Source of the DNA: an uncultured Bacteroidota bacterium
Lineage (GTDB): Bacteria; Bacteroidota; Bacteroidia; Bacteroidales; GCA-2748055
Assembly (NCBI GenBank): GCA_937129385.1
Contig: CAKZNC010000102.1
Span: forward strand, 1-64,000
Length of the DNA: 64,000 nt
Direction: 5' to 3'
Part shown: one piece after another, positions 52,888-61,504 of the stretch
Layout of the letters: the number at the start of each line of letters is the position of its first letter
Position numbering within the stretch: the stretch's first letter is position 1
The notes under the pieces: generated by a model
The model's input: only the letters and a program-made list of their open reading frames with translations
What the model was told of the DNA's origin: nothing
The model's database searches: none
Translations under genes and position numbers: made by a program

Positions 52888-52888
52888 A

Positions 52889-54322
52889 ATGAAGTTATCC
52901 CTGATCCTAACCGTACTCATCTCTGTTTGCTACCAAAGCTTACCTGGCCAGGCAATACTTGAAGGAAATGCTCCCCAGTTTGCTAACGAAGTGCTCTTTG
53001 TCAGACAGATTACAAATCCTTTTACAGGACATTCGACCATCATAGATACGCTCGAATTTGACAGCACAGGGACCTTTCATGATTCGATTCCTGTTCAGGA
53101 AACCAGCTGGATATTTATCAATTCCGGACTCTTCAGGATTACAATGATGCTTCAGAAGGAACATGGCTATGATATTTCTCTTCCTCCGAAAACGAAAAAG
53201 AGTGAAGCAGATATCAGGAATCCATTCTTCAAGCCTGTCATCGCGCATATCCAGGTAAGGGAGGAATTCAGACTTGATGCACCTGGTGAAGTATATACAG
53301 GTAACGACATCAATACCCGGATTTTCAGGTTTGATACCCTTATCTCAGCAAGAAATCAGGATATCCTCCAGGCCCGTAGACTGAACAGGCAGTACAATTC
53401 CGATTCGCTGATCCGCAAGATCGAATCACACTTTAAGAAAGATACCTCATCGTATTTCAGGGATTACAGGAAATACCGCTACGGCCTGGTCAGGATCAAC
53501 AGCAGGGATGTTGGGCTCCGGTACATTTATGATCATTTCCTGGGCCCCGGAACACCTCCTACCGATAACCCGGCCTACTATGAACTGTTCAATGAGATGT
53601 TTGATGAATTCCTGTTTTACTTCTCCAGGACGCCAGAGGGAAAAAGTGTCAACTACCTTGTGAATCGTGCACAGGATGCTCGCGCACTGAATGACACCAT
53701 TATGAAACACCCGGCAGTACCCTCTGCTGGGATCGCTGAAATGATCATCCTCAAAGGTATTTTCGACATTTATCATCAGAACTACTATTACAAAGAGGCA
53801 CTATTACGTATCCTGGATACAATCATCGCTGCTCCTGTAGAGGAGATTCACGCTGAATGGGCAAGCGGAATCAAACAGGAACTGATCAAGCTGAAGATCG
53901 GTCAACAACCTCCTGATTTCAATTTACTGGATGCAAAAAACGTGAACAGGACACTAGAGGATTTCAGGGGAAAATATGTCTATCTGGACTTTTGTACACC
54001 AGATAATTACAGCTGCCTGAAAGAATTTCCATTTTTGAAGGCCATCCATGATGTGCACCAGGAATACCTGGAAATCGTTACCGTCATGGTAACCGAAAAA
54101 AGGCAAACGATGACCGACTTCATGGAGCGGAATGACTACAACTGGACAGCCCTTTTTTACGGAAACGATGAAAGCCTTTTAAGCAATTACAATGTGCGGG
54201 CATACCCGACATCCTATCTCATCGATCCTGAAGGAAAACTCATACAATCACCTGCCCCATTGGCAACAGAGGGTCTTGAGGAACAACTGTTTAAAATAAT
54301 GCGGGCTAGAGGAGATCTCTGA
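52889..54322 (+). CDS. Exported TlpA/thioredoxin-like protein with CX6C motif
   Basis: The track start at 52832 lies inside coaD. ATG 52889 gives a signal peptide (LSLILTVLISVCYQSLPGQ) and 477 residues. The first 330 residues are a poorly recognisable periplasmic region. The C-terminal 140 residues are a TlpA/AhpC-like thioredoxin fold (GQQPPDFNLLDAKN...RGKYVYLDFCTP, RAYPTSYLIDPEGKLI with the cis-Pro loop). The active site reads CTPDNYSC (Cys369, Cys376), CX6C where redox-active members have CxxC. This may mean a structural or altered thiol site. It ends overlapping the converging nudix gene by 17 bp. Confidence 0.82.
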   Translation: MKLSLILTVLISVCYQSLPGQAILEGNAPQFANEVLFVRQITNPFTGHSTIIDTLEFDSTGTFHDSIPVQETSWIFINSGLFRITMMLQKEHGYDISLPPKTKKSEADIRNPFFKPVIAHIQVREEFRLDAPGEVYTGNDINTRIFRFDTLISARNQDILQARRLNRQYNSDSLIRKIESHFKKDTSSYFRDYRKYRYGLVRINSRDVGLRYIYDHFLGPGTPPTDNPAYYELFNEMFDEFLFYFSRTPEGKSVNYLVNRAQDARALNDTIMKHPAVPSAGIAEMIILKGIFDIYHQNYYYKEALLRILDTIIAAPVEEIHAEWASGIKQELIKLKIGQQPPDFNLLDAKNVNRTLEDFRGKYVYLDFCTPDNYSCLKEFPFLKAIHDVHQEYLEIVTVMVTEKRQTMTDFMERNDYNWTALFYGNDESLLSNYNVRAYPTSYLIDPEGKLIQSPAPLATEGLEEQLFKIMRARGDL

Positions 54323-54920
54323 TGTATAAAACATCAAGAACACTGGGATAGGTTTTTTTCCTGATAAAGTCTGTTTTTCCCTTTTCCACCCACCTGATCT
54401 CGGTAATGTTCTCTTCTTCCTGGGGTGTACCCTCTTCATCACCATCATACGCCATTTCGTACCACTTGGTCTTTTTCAGCCGCATGTCTTCTGTAATCTG
54501 GTATGTGTGAAAGGTTGAAAGAATGGGGTTGACGATTCGCAGTCCTTTCAGGCCCGTCTCTTCTTCCACTTCACGAATGGCAGCATCTTCATTGCTTTCA
54601 CCCTTTTCCAACTTCCCTTTTGGCAGATCCCATAAGCCATTCCTTTTCATGATCAAAAAGGTTTTGTCAGGCCGCATCACGACCCCACCAGCAGCTTCGA
54701 CATAAGTGAAACAGGCCTTGAATTCATCAAAAAGTGTCAGAATGTCATCATGGAAAATAAAAAGCTTATCAATGCGCTTCAGGTCATAAAATGCATGAAC
54801 AAGTTCTGTAAGCTCCTGCAGGTTGTTGAATTTATAGAATAGACCGTTGTTTCTTCCAAAAACCTTTGAAAAATTATCACCGAAATATACGGTTCTATCC
54901 TTGAAAAAAACTTTATACAT
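54306..54920 (-). CDS. NUDIX hydrolase
   Basis: A 204-residue protein. An N-terminal region of about 65 residues of unclear fold precedes the Nudix domain, whose box GKLEKGESNEDAAIREVEEETGLKG matches GX5EX7REUXEEXGU exactly. It hydrolyses a nucleoside diphosphate linked to another group; the substrate is unknown. The ATG is only 9 bp from the divergent pyrE ATG, so each gene's promoter lies in or across the other's start. The 3' end overlaps the TlpA-like gene by 17 bp. Confidence 0.92.
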   Translation of the reverse strand: MYKVFFKDRTVYFGDNFSKVFGRNNGLFYKFNNLQELTELVHAFYDLKRIDKLFIFHDDILTLFDEFKACFTYVEAAGGVVMRPDKTFLIMKRNGLWDLPKGKLEKGESNEDAAIREVEEETGLKGLRIVNPILSTFHTYQITEDMRLKKTKWYEMAYDGDEEGTPQEEENITEIRWVEKGKTDFIRKKTYPSVLDVLYIRDLL

Positions 54921-54923
54921 TTG
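54916..54923 (+). promoter_or_regulatory. -7 box TACATTTG for pyrE inside the nudix start
   Basis: A perfect TAnnTTTG match whose bases include the nudix start codon (CAT at 54918-54920). The pyrE ATG is at 54930, at the expected transcript start, so the pyrE mRNA would be leaderless. Confidence 0.45.
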
Positions 54924-54929
54924 TCAACG

Positions 54930-55562
54930 ATGAGAACAAACAGACGAATTGCAGAATTCCTGCTGCAAAGTAAAGCAATAAAATTAGAACCTGCAAGTCC
55001 GTTCACATGGGCTTCAGGCTGGAAATCCCCGATATACTGCGACAATCGGAAGACCCTCTCCTACCCCGAAATAAGGACGAAAATCAGGGATGCATATGTG
55101 GAACTCATAAGAGAAAAATTCGGATCAGTTGAAGTGATCGCCGGAGTTGCCACAGGTGCAATTGCCCAGGGTGCCCTGGTTGCAGATGTAATGAACCTTC
55201 CCTTCATTTATGTCAGGAGCAGTGCAAAAGGACACGGAATGCAGAATCTGGTCGAGGGCAGTTACCAGGAGGGACAAAAGGTCGTCGTTTTGGAAGACCT
55301 GATCTCAACGGGTGGAAGCTCACTAAAAGCAGTAGAAGCCCTGCGCGCGGCAGGCTGCGAAGTCCTCGGCATGGTTGCAACATTTACTTATGGATTCAGG
55401 TTGTCTGAAGGCAATTTCAAACAGCAGGCACTGGAAGTTGTTACATTAACAGATTATGAAACAATGCTGACTCAGGCTTTGGAAAGCGGGTACATCAATG
55501 AAAAACAGCTTCCGGTTTTAAAAAACTGGCGAATCGACCCCGAAAACTGGCAGCCCAGCTAA
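54930..55562 (+). CDS. pyrE: Orotate phosphoribosyltransferase
   Basis: A 210-residue PRTase of pyrimidine synthesis that makes orotidine monophosphate from orotate and PRPP. The PRPP loop reads VVVLEDLISTGGSS, ASGWKSPIYCDNR is the orotate-side loop and AGVATGAIAQGALVAD is conserved. The track start is a TTG at 54921; ATG 54930 (MRTNRRIAEFLLQ) is the better start. It is followed after 22 bp by an SRPBCC gene. Confidence 0.97.
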   Translation: MRTNRRIAEFLLQSKAIKLEPASPFTWASGWKSPIYCDNRKTLSYPEIRTKIRDAYVELIREKFGSVEVIAGVATGAIAQGALVADVMNLPFIYVRSSAKGHGMQNLVEGSYQEGQKVVVLEDLISTGGSSLKAVEALRAAGCEVLGMVATFTYGFRLSEGNFKQQALEVVTLTDYETMLTQALESGYINEKQLPVLKNWRIDPENWQPS

Positions 55563-55584
55563 TCAGCAAAAGGAGCAACGCTAT

Positions 55585-55995
55585 ATGAAAATAGAAAGCA
55601 GAACAGGCCGTGCAGAATTTCCTGCCGAAACCATTTATTACTTCATTTCTGACTTCAGGAATTTTAATAATTTTATCCCTGGCGAGAAGGTCGCCGACTG
55701 GCAGGCTAACGAAAACGCTTGTAGTTTTTCGGTGGATATGCTGGGCAAGGTGAGAATGATGATCGTTGAAAGGGAAACAAATAAGATGGTCAAGGTCAGC
55801 AGTGATCCGAAAGTGTCCCAATACAACTTCAACCTTTGGATACAGCTAAAGGAATTGGAATCTGCAGACACCCGTATGAAGATCACCATTGAACCCAAAC
55901 TTAATCCGGTTATGCAGGCCATGGTAAAATCCCCGTTGAAAAAATTTGTCAACGCAGTGATGGATGAGTTCGAGAAATTTGATTTTTCGTCTTAG
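55585..55995 (+). CDS. SRPBCC family protein
   Basis: A 136-residue single-domain helix-grip protein. KIESRTGRAEFPAETIYYFISDFRNFNNFIP is the usual start, then a beta-rich middle and the C-terminal helix MVKSPLKKFVNAVMDEFEKFDF. The ligand is unknown. It lies 22 bp after pyrE and overlaps the converging birA by 4 bp. Position next to pyrE may reflect shared transcription only. Confidence 0.78.
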   Translation: MKIESRTGRAEFPAETIYYFISDFRNFNNFIPGEKVADWQANENACSFSVDMLGKVRMMIVERETNKMVKVSSDPKVSQYNFNLWIQLKELESADTRMKITIEPKLNPVMQAMVKSPLKKFVNAVMDEFEKFDFSS

Positions 55996-56729
55996 ATAAC
56001 CATGCTGATCTCATGAAATCCGTACCCAAACACACCTTTTTGTTTAGGAGTTTCAACGAGTAACTGACCTTTTTCATCCACTCCCCTGATGGTTCCCTTG
56101 AATACTGATTTCCCATCGCTGAATTCACACGTTTTATTCAGCATATACAACCGCTGAAGGTATCGTGAATCAATGGATTTCGTAAATCTCTGCTCAAGCT
56201 CCCTGTAGCCGGCCTCAAGCAGATCCATCAGGCTGGATTCTACGACTGATAAACTGAATTCGGTATTTGTCTCGAGACACATACTTGTCGCCGGTGTTTG
56301 GAAATCCGGGAAATCACGTTGGTTGATATTGAGACCGATCCCGACAATGCTATGCTGTAATTGTTCGCCTGCGATCCTGTTTTCGATCAGTATGCCGGCA
56401 ACCTTCCTTCCACTGCACAGGATATCGTTGGGCCATTTGATACTGGAAGACAAATCAAATGTCTCAAGCAGGTTGGTAATTGCCAGGGAGACTGTTTTTG
56501 ACAGTTGAAACTGAGCACCTACTGACAAAAATGCAGGTTGTATCACCCAGCTCATCAGAAGATTCATACCTCTTTCACTGTTCCAGGCGTGACTGCCCCT
56601 CCCTTTCCCATTTGCCTGTGAATCAGATACAACGAATGTATTTCCAGTAATCTTACCTTCATTTATTAGCCGCGACGCCTCACTATTGGTGGAATCAATT
56701 TGCTGATATCTGAATACCTTACGCCGCAT
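55992..56729 (-). CDS. birA: Biotin--[acetyl-CoA carboxylase] ligase
   Basis: A 245-residue biotin ligase without the DNA-binding domain of E. coli BirA. The active-site loop reads GKGRGSHAWNSERGMNLLMSW, where the family has GRGRxGRxW, then KWPNDILCSGRKVAGILIEN and GIGLNIN. It attaches biotin to carboxylase carrier proteins. It is divergent from rsfS, the usual order in Bacteroidota. A TAAATTTG -7 box lies 43 bp upstream. Confidence 0.95.
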   Translation of the reverse strand: MRRKVFRYQQIDSTNSEASRLINEGKITGNTFVVSDSQANGKGRGSHAWNSERGMNLLMSWVIQPAFLSVGAQFQLSKTVSLAITNLLETFDLSSSIKWPNDILCSGRKVAGILIENRIAGEQLQHSIVGIGLNINQRDFPDFQTPATSMCLETNTEFSLSVVESSLMDLLEAGYRELEQRFTKSIDSRYLQRLYMLNKTCEFSDGKSVFKGTIRGVDEKGQLLVETPKQKGVFGYGFHEISMVI

Positions 56730-56772
56730 GGTATAGTTTTTGACTATCTTAGGTGGAAATAAACTTTCAACG

Positions 56773-56780
56773 CAAATTTA
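56773..56780 (-). promoter_or_regulatory. -7 box TAAATTTG for birA
   Basis: Perfect TAnnTTTG element on the minus strand, 43 bp upstream of the birA ATG, in the 120-bp gap shared with rsfS. That gap also holds ATTTGC/GCAAAT inverted repeats (56802-56820). Confidence 0.4.
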
Positions 56781-56849
56781 GGTTAATAAAATAACACATA
56801 GATTTGCAGAAATAGCAAATTGATAAAAATAAAAGGATATTTGTTCTGA

Positions 56850-57224
56850 ATGACAGAGACCAGGGGAAAAACAGATACAGAAAAACTGGAGTTTATTCTT
56901 GAAGCACTGAAGGAGAAGAAGGGGAAGGAGATTGTCTCCATTGACCTTGAAAAAGTGGACAATGCAATATGGGACTATTTCGTTATTTGTCATGGTGATT
57001 CCACCACACAGGTGGACGCCCTGCAGGATGCAGTTCACAGAAAACTTAAAGAGGAACTGAAGACTGGTGCCCATCATATCGAAGGGACGAACAATTCGCT
57101 TTGGGTGCTGATGGATTATTCCGATATACTGGTTCATATCTTTCTTAAAGAGAAAAGAGCGTTTTACAATCTTGAAGAATTATGGGCAGATGGAAGGCTG
57201 GAGCATGTTGTGGATGAACAGTAA
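56850..57224 (+). CDS. rsfS: Ribosomal silencing factor RsfS
   Basis: A 124-residue protein of the RsfS/Iojap family, which binds uL14 on the large ribosomal subunit and blocks subunit joining in starved cells. AIWDYFVICHGDSTTQVDALQDAV and the W-V-L-MDYSDILVHIFLKEKRAFYNLEELWADG block are diagnostic. Length is normal. It precedes ftsH by 14 bp, so rsfS-ftsH-DUF2007-cdsA-psd is likely one operon. Confidence 0.96.
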   Translation: MTETRGKTDTEKLEFILEALKEKKGKEIVSIDLEKVDNAIWDYFVICHGDSTTQVDALQDAVHRKLKEELKTGAHHIEGTNNSLWVLMDYSDILVHIFLKEKRAFYNLEELWADGRLEHVVDEQ

Positions 57225-57238
57225 CGATGAATTAAGAG

Positions 57239-59365
57239 ATGGCAGAAAAAACAAATAAACCGGGAACTCCCGGAGGACCAAGAAAATCGGGAACACCCGG
57301 GGGTGGTCCGAACAAACCAGGCAATAAACCTAAATTCAACACATACTGGATCATAGGAATCATATTGCTTGCCCTGATAGGGATGCAATTTCTCAACAAT
57401 AGTGGTAATACAGTAGAGACCACAGAGAATGAATTCTTTGAAATGCTTACTTCAGGTGATGTTGAGAAGTACGTGATCGTCAACAGGGAGAAAGTCGAAA
57501 TTTATATCAAACCGGAACGGCTTGATGATGCAAGGCATTCAAAGGTAAGTGAGAAAAGGAGTAACTCCATGCTGGGGCAAAGTCTGCCACATTACTATTT
57601 TTCTATCTTTTCTCCTGATGTATTCGCACAGGAACTTAACGAGGTGTTGGATGAACTCCCACCGGAGAAAATGCCTGAACAATCAACTGTTACCAGGAAA
57701 AATGTACTGGGAGAAATGTTGTTATGGATCCTCCCCTTTCTACTGATCCTGGGGATATGGATATTCATGCTGCGCAGAATGGGCGGTGGTGCCGGCGGTG
57801 GCGGTGGTGGTGCCAACAGTATTTTCAATGTAGGAAAATCACGCGCCCAGATATTTGACAAAGACACCAATGTGAAAGTCGATTTTTCGGATGTGGCCGG
57901 ACTTGAAGAAGCCAAGGTGGAAATCCGTGAGATAGTTGAATTTCTTAAAAATCCGCAGAAATATACAAATCTCGGTGGCAAGATACCAAAAGGGGCACTG
58001 CTTGTCGGCCCTCCGGGAACAGGAAAAACCCTGCTTGCAAAAGCTGTGGCAGGTGAAGCCAATGTACCGTTCTTCTCCCTGTCCGGATCCGCTTTTGTGG
58101 AGATGTTCGTGGGTGTGGGAGCTTCCAGGGTCAGGGACCTTTTCAAACAGGCAAAGGAAAAAGCTCCATGTATCGTATTCATCGATGAGATAGATGCTGT
58201 AGGCCGTGCACGCGGAAGAAACCCGAATTTCGGATCCAATGATGAGCGTGAAAATACCCTGAATCAACTGCTTACCGAGATGGATGGATTCAGCTCCGAC
58301 ACCGGGGTGATCATTCTTGCTGCCACCAACCGTGCCGACATGCTCGACAAGGCACTATTGAGGGCTGGAAGGTTTGACAGGCAGATCCATGTGGAACTGC
58401 CCGACCTGAATGAAAGAAGAGAGATATTTAAGGTCCATGTCAAGCCACTGAAACTTGATACATCGGTCGAACTTGATTTTCTGGCGAAACAAACTCCTGG
58501 ATTCTCGGGTGCCGACATCGCCAATGTCTGTAATGAATCTGCCCTTATCGCTGCCAGGGGTGACAAAAAAGCAGTGGAAAAACAGGATTTCCTGGATGCG
58601 GTGGACCGGATTATCGGCGGACTGGAGAAGAAAAATAAGATTATTAAAAAAGATGAAAAGCGAGCCATTGCATTCCATGAAGCCGGTCATGCATCTGTCA
58701 GCTGGCTGCTGGAACATGCCAATCCGCTTGTGAAGGTTACCATTATACCCAGGGGCAGGGCACTTGGAGCAGCGTGGTACCTGCCGGAAGAAAGGCAGAT
58801 CACAACCACCGAACAAATGGAAGATGAGATGTGTGCACTCCTGGGAGGACGCGCTGCTGAAGACCTGGTCTTCGGAAAGATCTCCACCGGTGCCCTGAAT
58901 GATCTCGAAAGAGTAACAAAACAAGCCTATGCGATGATCTCCTATTTCGGGATGAGTGAGAAGATCGGAAACCGGAGCTATTTTGATTCTTCCGGACAGA
59001 ACGAATATTCCTTTAATAAGCCTTACAGTGAAAAAACAGCCGAACTGATCGATGATGAAGTGAAAAATAGCGTTGACAAGCAATATGTCAGGGCCATTGG
59101 AATTCTTCGGAAGAACAAGGCCAAGCTGACAAAACTTGCTGAGAAACTGCTGGAAAGTGAAGTGATATTCAGCGACGACCTCGAGGAGATCTTTGGAAAA
59201 CGGCCATGGAAGACCGAAGAAGAAGAAGAAAAACAAAAATCTGTTGAAAAAGCAAGGGAAAAGAAAAAGAAGATCGACGAGGCTCCTGCAACTGCTAAAG
59301 AGACTGATCAGCAAAATGCGCCCGATGATGATCAACCCGATGCATCAAAGGATGACAAGAAATGA
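57239..59365 (+). CDS. ftsH: ATP-dependent zinc metalloprotease FtsH
   Basis: A 708-residue membrane protease. A Pro/Gly-rich cytosolic start (1-30) precedes TM1 (about 36-53), a periplasmic domain and TM2 (about 158-178), then a glycine run. The AAA+ module has Walker A GPPGTGKT (about 257-264), IDEIDAVGR and the SRH GRFDR. The protease has HEAGH (about 480-484) and the third zinc ligand Asp in STGALNDLE. The tail is Lys/Glu-rich. It degrades membrane and short-lived proteins. Its stop overlaps the DUF2007 start by 14 bp. Confidence 0.98.
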   Translation: MAEKTNKPGTPGGPRKSGTPGGGPNKPGNKPKFNTYWIIGIILLALIGMQFLNNSGNTVETTENEFFEMLTSGDVEKYVIVNREKVEIYIKPERLDDARHSKVSEKRSNSMLGQSLPHYYFSIFSPDVFAQELNEVLDELPPEKMPEQSTVTRKNVLGEMLLWILPFLLILGIWIFMLRRMGGGAGGGGGGANSIFNVGKSRAQIFDKDTNVKVDFSDVAGLEEAKVEIREIVEFLKNPQKYTNLGGKIPKGALLVGPPGTGKTLLAKAVAGEANVPFFSLSGSAFVEMFVGVGASRVRDLFKQAKEKAPCIVFIDEIDAVGRARGRNPNFGSNDERENTLNQLLTEMDGFSSDTGVIILAATNRADMLDKALLRAGRFDRQIHVELPDLNERREIFKVHVKPLKLDTSVELDFLAKQTPGFSGADIANVCNESALIAARGDKKAVEKQDFLDAVDRIIGGLEKKNKIIKKDEKRAIAFHEAGHASVSWLLEHANPLVKVTIIPRGRALGAAWYLPEERQITTTEQMEDEMCALLGGRAAEDLVFGKISTGALNDLERVTKQAYAMISYFGMSEKIGNRSYFDSSGQNEYSFNKPYSEKTAELIDDEVKNSVDKQYVRAIGILRKNKAKLTKLAEKLLESEVIFSDDLEEIFGKRPWKTEEEEEKQKSVEKAREKKKKIDEAPATAKETDQQNAPDDDQPDASKDDKK

Positions 59366-59561
59366 CAATGTCACAATTTATACCACGGACAATATCTATG
59401 ACGCAGAATTGGCCAGAAATTACCTGGCCGATCACAATATCGGTGCGTTTATTCTCAATCAAAAAGATTCTGCCTACCATTTCGGGGAGATCAGTCTGAT
59501 GGTCAATCGTGATGATGTGATCAGGGCCAAAATGCTAATGGAGGAATATAGCAACAAATGA
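59352..59561 (+). CDS. DUF2007-type small protein
   Basis: The track ORF from 59193 is mostly the shadow of ftsH. The ATG at 59352 gives a 69-residue protein: VTIYTTDNIYDAELARNYLADHNIGAFILNQKDSAY...GEISLMVNRDDVIRAKMLMEEY. This is a DUF2007 (putative signal-transducing) domain, a ferredoxin-like fold of unknown function. It overlaps ftsH by 14 bp and cdsA by 4 bp (ATGA), so it is translationally coupled to both. This location is common in Bacteroidota. Confidence 0.85.
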   Translation: MTRNDNVTIYTTDNIYDAELARNYLADHNIGAFILNQKDSAYHFGEISLMVNRDDVIRAKMLMEEYSNK

Positions 59562-60376
59562 AAGAACTTCTGACCCGGACCATCTCAGGGATAATGATTG
59601 TTCTGATCGTCCTGGGAAGCATACTTCTTGCAGGATACAGCATGCTCGCACTCATCCTGGTGATTTTTTCATTCGCATTGCTTGAATTCAGAACCATGTT
59701 CGGACTGAAGAACCAGGTCCTGTTCTTTATGGTCCTGGCCGGGGGACAGTTGATCCTGATCCTGGGATACCTGGCCTTCGCAGGCATTCTGGGTTATATT
59801 TACCTTTCAGCAGGCACAGCGATCTTACTTTCCTTCATGCTGCTATTGTCTTTACTGTCGGGGAAAATAAGCATCCGGGAGACGGGACATTACCTGTTCT
59901 CTCTGACCTGGATTGCAGGAACACTCCTTTTATTCCTTGCACTCGGTTGGAAATCAAAAACTGATACATATCACCCGCTAATGCCACTTTTGCTGATCAT
60001 TATGATCTGGGTCTATGATATCGGTGCATATGTTTTTGGCTCTCTTTTGGGAAAAACCCCAATGGCACCAAAGATCTCACCAGGAAAATCCTGGGAAGGA
60101 TTTGTCGCTGGAATATTACTGAATGGGATCGCAGGTTTATTGGTGTTCAGAATAACCGGACTGCTTGACCTGGGTGCCTGGCTCATCCTGAGCCTGATCG
60201 TCAGCCTCGGAGCAACAGCAGGTGATCTCCTGGAAAGCAAACTCAAAAGAGAAGCGGGTGTAAAAGATTCCGGTCATCTCATTCCAGGCCATGGCGGAAT
60301 GCTTGACCGCTTTGATTCATTACTGATCAGTGCCCCACTGTTCTATATATTTCTGCAAATCTTTTCATTGTCATGA
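59558..60376 (+). CDS. cdsA: Phosphatidate cytidylyltransferase
   Basis: A 272-residue inner-membrane enzyme with seven or eight spans that makes CDP-diacylglycerol from phosphatidate and CTP. The C-terminal signature ESKLKREAGVKDSGHLIPGH-GGMLDRFD matches the CDS motif S-x-L-K-R-x4-KD-x-G-x2-(I/L)-P-GHGG-x-x-DR-x-D. It starts inside the DUF2007 stop (ATGA) and overlaps psd by 4 bp, so lipid genes are coupled. Confidence 0.97.
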   Translation: MKELLTRTISGIMIVLIVLGSILLAGYSMLALILVIFSFALLEFRTMFGLKNQVLFFMVLAGGQLILILGYLAFAGILGYIYLSAGTAILLSFMLLLSLLSGKISIRETGHYLFSLTWIAGTLLLFLALGWKSKTDTYHPLMPLLLIIMIWVYDIGAYVFGSLLGKTPMAPKISPGKSWEGFVAGILLNGIAGLLVFRITGLLDLGAWLILSLIVSLGATAGDLLESKLKREAGVKDSGHLIPGHGGMLDRFDSLLISAPLFYIFLQIFSLS

Positions 60377-61026
60377 TAAAAATTCACCCGGAAGGCACGA
60401 CCATTGTAATCATTGCATTTATTACAGCTACCATGCTGGTGATCATAGCTTCATGGCTGTTCCCGCTTTGGATCTTTATCCCATTCCTGGCAGCCATGGC
60501 TGTAATCCTCATACTCATATTCCGGTTTTTCAGAATACCCCGGAGAACACCCCTTGAAATTCCTGGTCATGTCATCGCCCCGGCAGATGGCAGGATCGCG
60601 GCAATCGAGACCGTGAAGGAAAATGAATATTTCAATGACGAAAGAATCATGGTCTCCATATTTATGAGCATTTATAATGTACATATCAATTGGTTCCCGA
60701 TTTCCGGAGAGGTAAAATACTTTAATTATCACCCGGGAAAATACCTGGTCGCGCGCCACCCAAAATCCTCGGAACTGAATGAACGCACATCAATTGTAAT
60801 CGGGGATGAAAACAATGATATCATGGTACGCCAGGTTGCCGGATATGTGGCCAGGAGAATCATCTGCTATGCAAACCAGGGCCGGACCATACAGCAATCA
60901 TCTGAAATGGGATTTATCAGGTTTGGCTCAAGACTCGATCTATACCTCCCTCCAAATGCCGAGATAAATGTCAACCTGGGTGATAAAACCTACGGCGGAA
61001 TAACCACCCTTGCAAAACTTGCCTAA
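60373..61026 (+). CDS. psd: Phosphatidylserine decarboxylase, short form
   Basis: A 217-residue PSD-A type proenzyme. Two membrane segments at the N terminus (about 8-45) precede the catalytic part: APADGRIAAIE, MSIYNVHINWFPISG with the conserved His, and the self-cleavage site RFGSRLDLYLP, where Ser186 becomes the pyruvoyl group. It forms phosphatidylethanolamine, the main phospholipid. It overlaps cdsA by 4 bp, as expected for consecutive steps of one pathway (pssA is absent from the window). Confidence 0.96.
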   Translation: MIKIHPEGTTIVIIAFITATMLVIIASWLFPLWIFIPFLAAMAVILILIFRFFRIPRRTPLEIPGHVIAPADGRIAAIETVKENEYFNDERIMVSIFMSIYNVHINWFPISGEVKYFNYHPGKYLVARHPKSSELNERTSIVIGDENNDIMVRQVAGYVARRIICYANQGRTIQQSSEMGFIRFGSRLDLYLPPNAEINVNLGDKTYGGITTLAKLA

Positions 61027-61047
61027 TAAAATACCTTTTTATCTTTT

Positions 61048-61071
61048 TTTAACAATCCTTTAACAAGGATT
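61048..61071. promoter_or_regulatory. Direct repeats TTTAACAA and small hairpin
   Basis: TTTAACAA occurs at 61048-61055 and 61059-61066, 11 bp apart, one helical turn. AATCCTT-TAAC-AAGGATT (61054-61071) is also a perfect inverted repeat. Neither side has a U-run, so a protein-binding site upstream of the small exported gene is more likely than a terminator. Confidence 0.3.
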
Positions 61072-61126
61072 CTGTGACTGATGCCTTATCTTGCGTTCAG
61101 TTATAAATGATAAAAGATATAAAACC

Positions 61127-61357
61127 ATGAAGAAATTTTTAGCCGTTTTAGCACTTGTAGCATTCCTGGGTGGAATGGGTGCACCTGCAATCGCACAAGA
61201 GAATACATCACTTTTAACAATTACGCTCGCCGACAAGGATCCTAAAAAAGCTGACAAAAAAGCTGAAAAGAAGTCCGGCGAATGCGCTGATGCTAAAAAA
61301 GAGAAATCTTGTGAAAAGTCATGTGAAAAGAAATGTGACGACGACAAGAAAAAATAA
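61127..61357 (+). CDS. Small exported Cys/Lys-rich protein
   Basis: From ATG 61127 (the track starts 36 bp earlier) a 76-residue protein: a clear signal peptide (MKKFLAVLALVAFLGGMGAPAIAQ) and a short mature part of about 52 residues. This is rich in Lys, Glu and Asp with five or so cysteines late (ECADAKKEKSCEKSCEKKC). No known domain. The CEKSCEKKC pattern suggests metal binding or disulfide linkage outside the cytoplasm. It is monocistronic with its own terminator and upstream repeats. Confidence 0.7.
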   Translation: MKKFLAVLALVAFLGGMGAPAIAQENTSLLTITLADKDPKKADKKAEKKSGECADAKKEKSCEKSCEKKCDDDKKK

Positions 61358-61411
61358 TACCTCGCAAAGATTTTTTAGTTAGATCCGTTACAGTCAGATT
61401 GTGAGTTTTAG

Positions 61412-61443
61412 AGCTGTCCCATTACGAATGGGGCAGCTTTTTT
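61412..61443 (+). terminator. Intrinsic terminator
   Basis: AGCTGTCCCATT and AATGGGGCAGCT form a 12-bp stem with one G-U pair and a 3-nt loop, followed by TTTTTT. It ends the small exported protein's transcript 55 bp after its stop. Confidence 0.88.
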
Positions 61444-61477
61444 ATGTTTTCCGACCGGGTAAATATGCAATCATTTC

Positions 61478-61485
61478 TATCTTTG
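61478..61485 (+). promoter_or_regulatory. -7 box TATCTTTG for the flavodiiron gene
   Basis: A perfect TAnnTTTG element 19 bp upstream of the ATG at 61505, downstream of the terminator, so the gene has its own promoter. Confidence 0.45.
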
Positions 61486-61504
61486 CCTCAAATTCCCGAA
61501 AAAT

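Noticed and set aside
58355-59335. 326-residue minus-strand ORF
   Set aside because: Shadow of ftsH; the sequence is Phe/Ile/Ser-rich without domains.
59193-59351. N-terminal extension of the DUF2007 ORF
   Set aside because: Lys/Arg-rich translation of the ftsH tail in another frame; the real start is the ATG at 59352.
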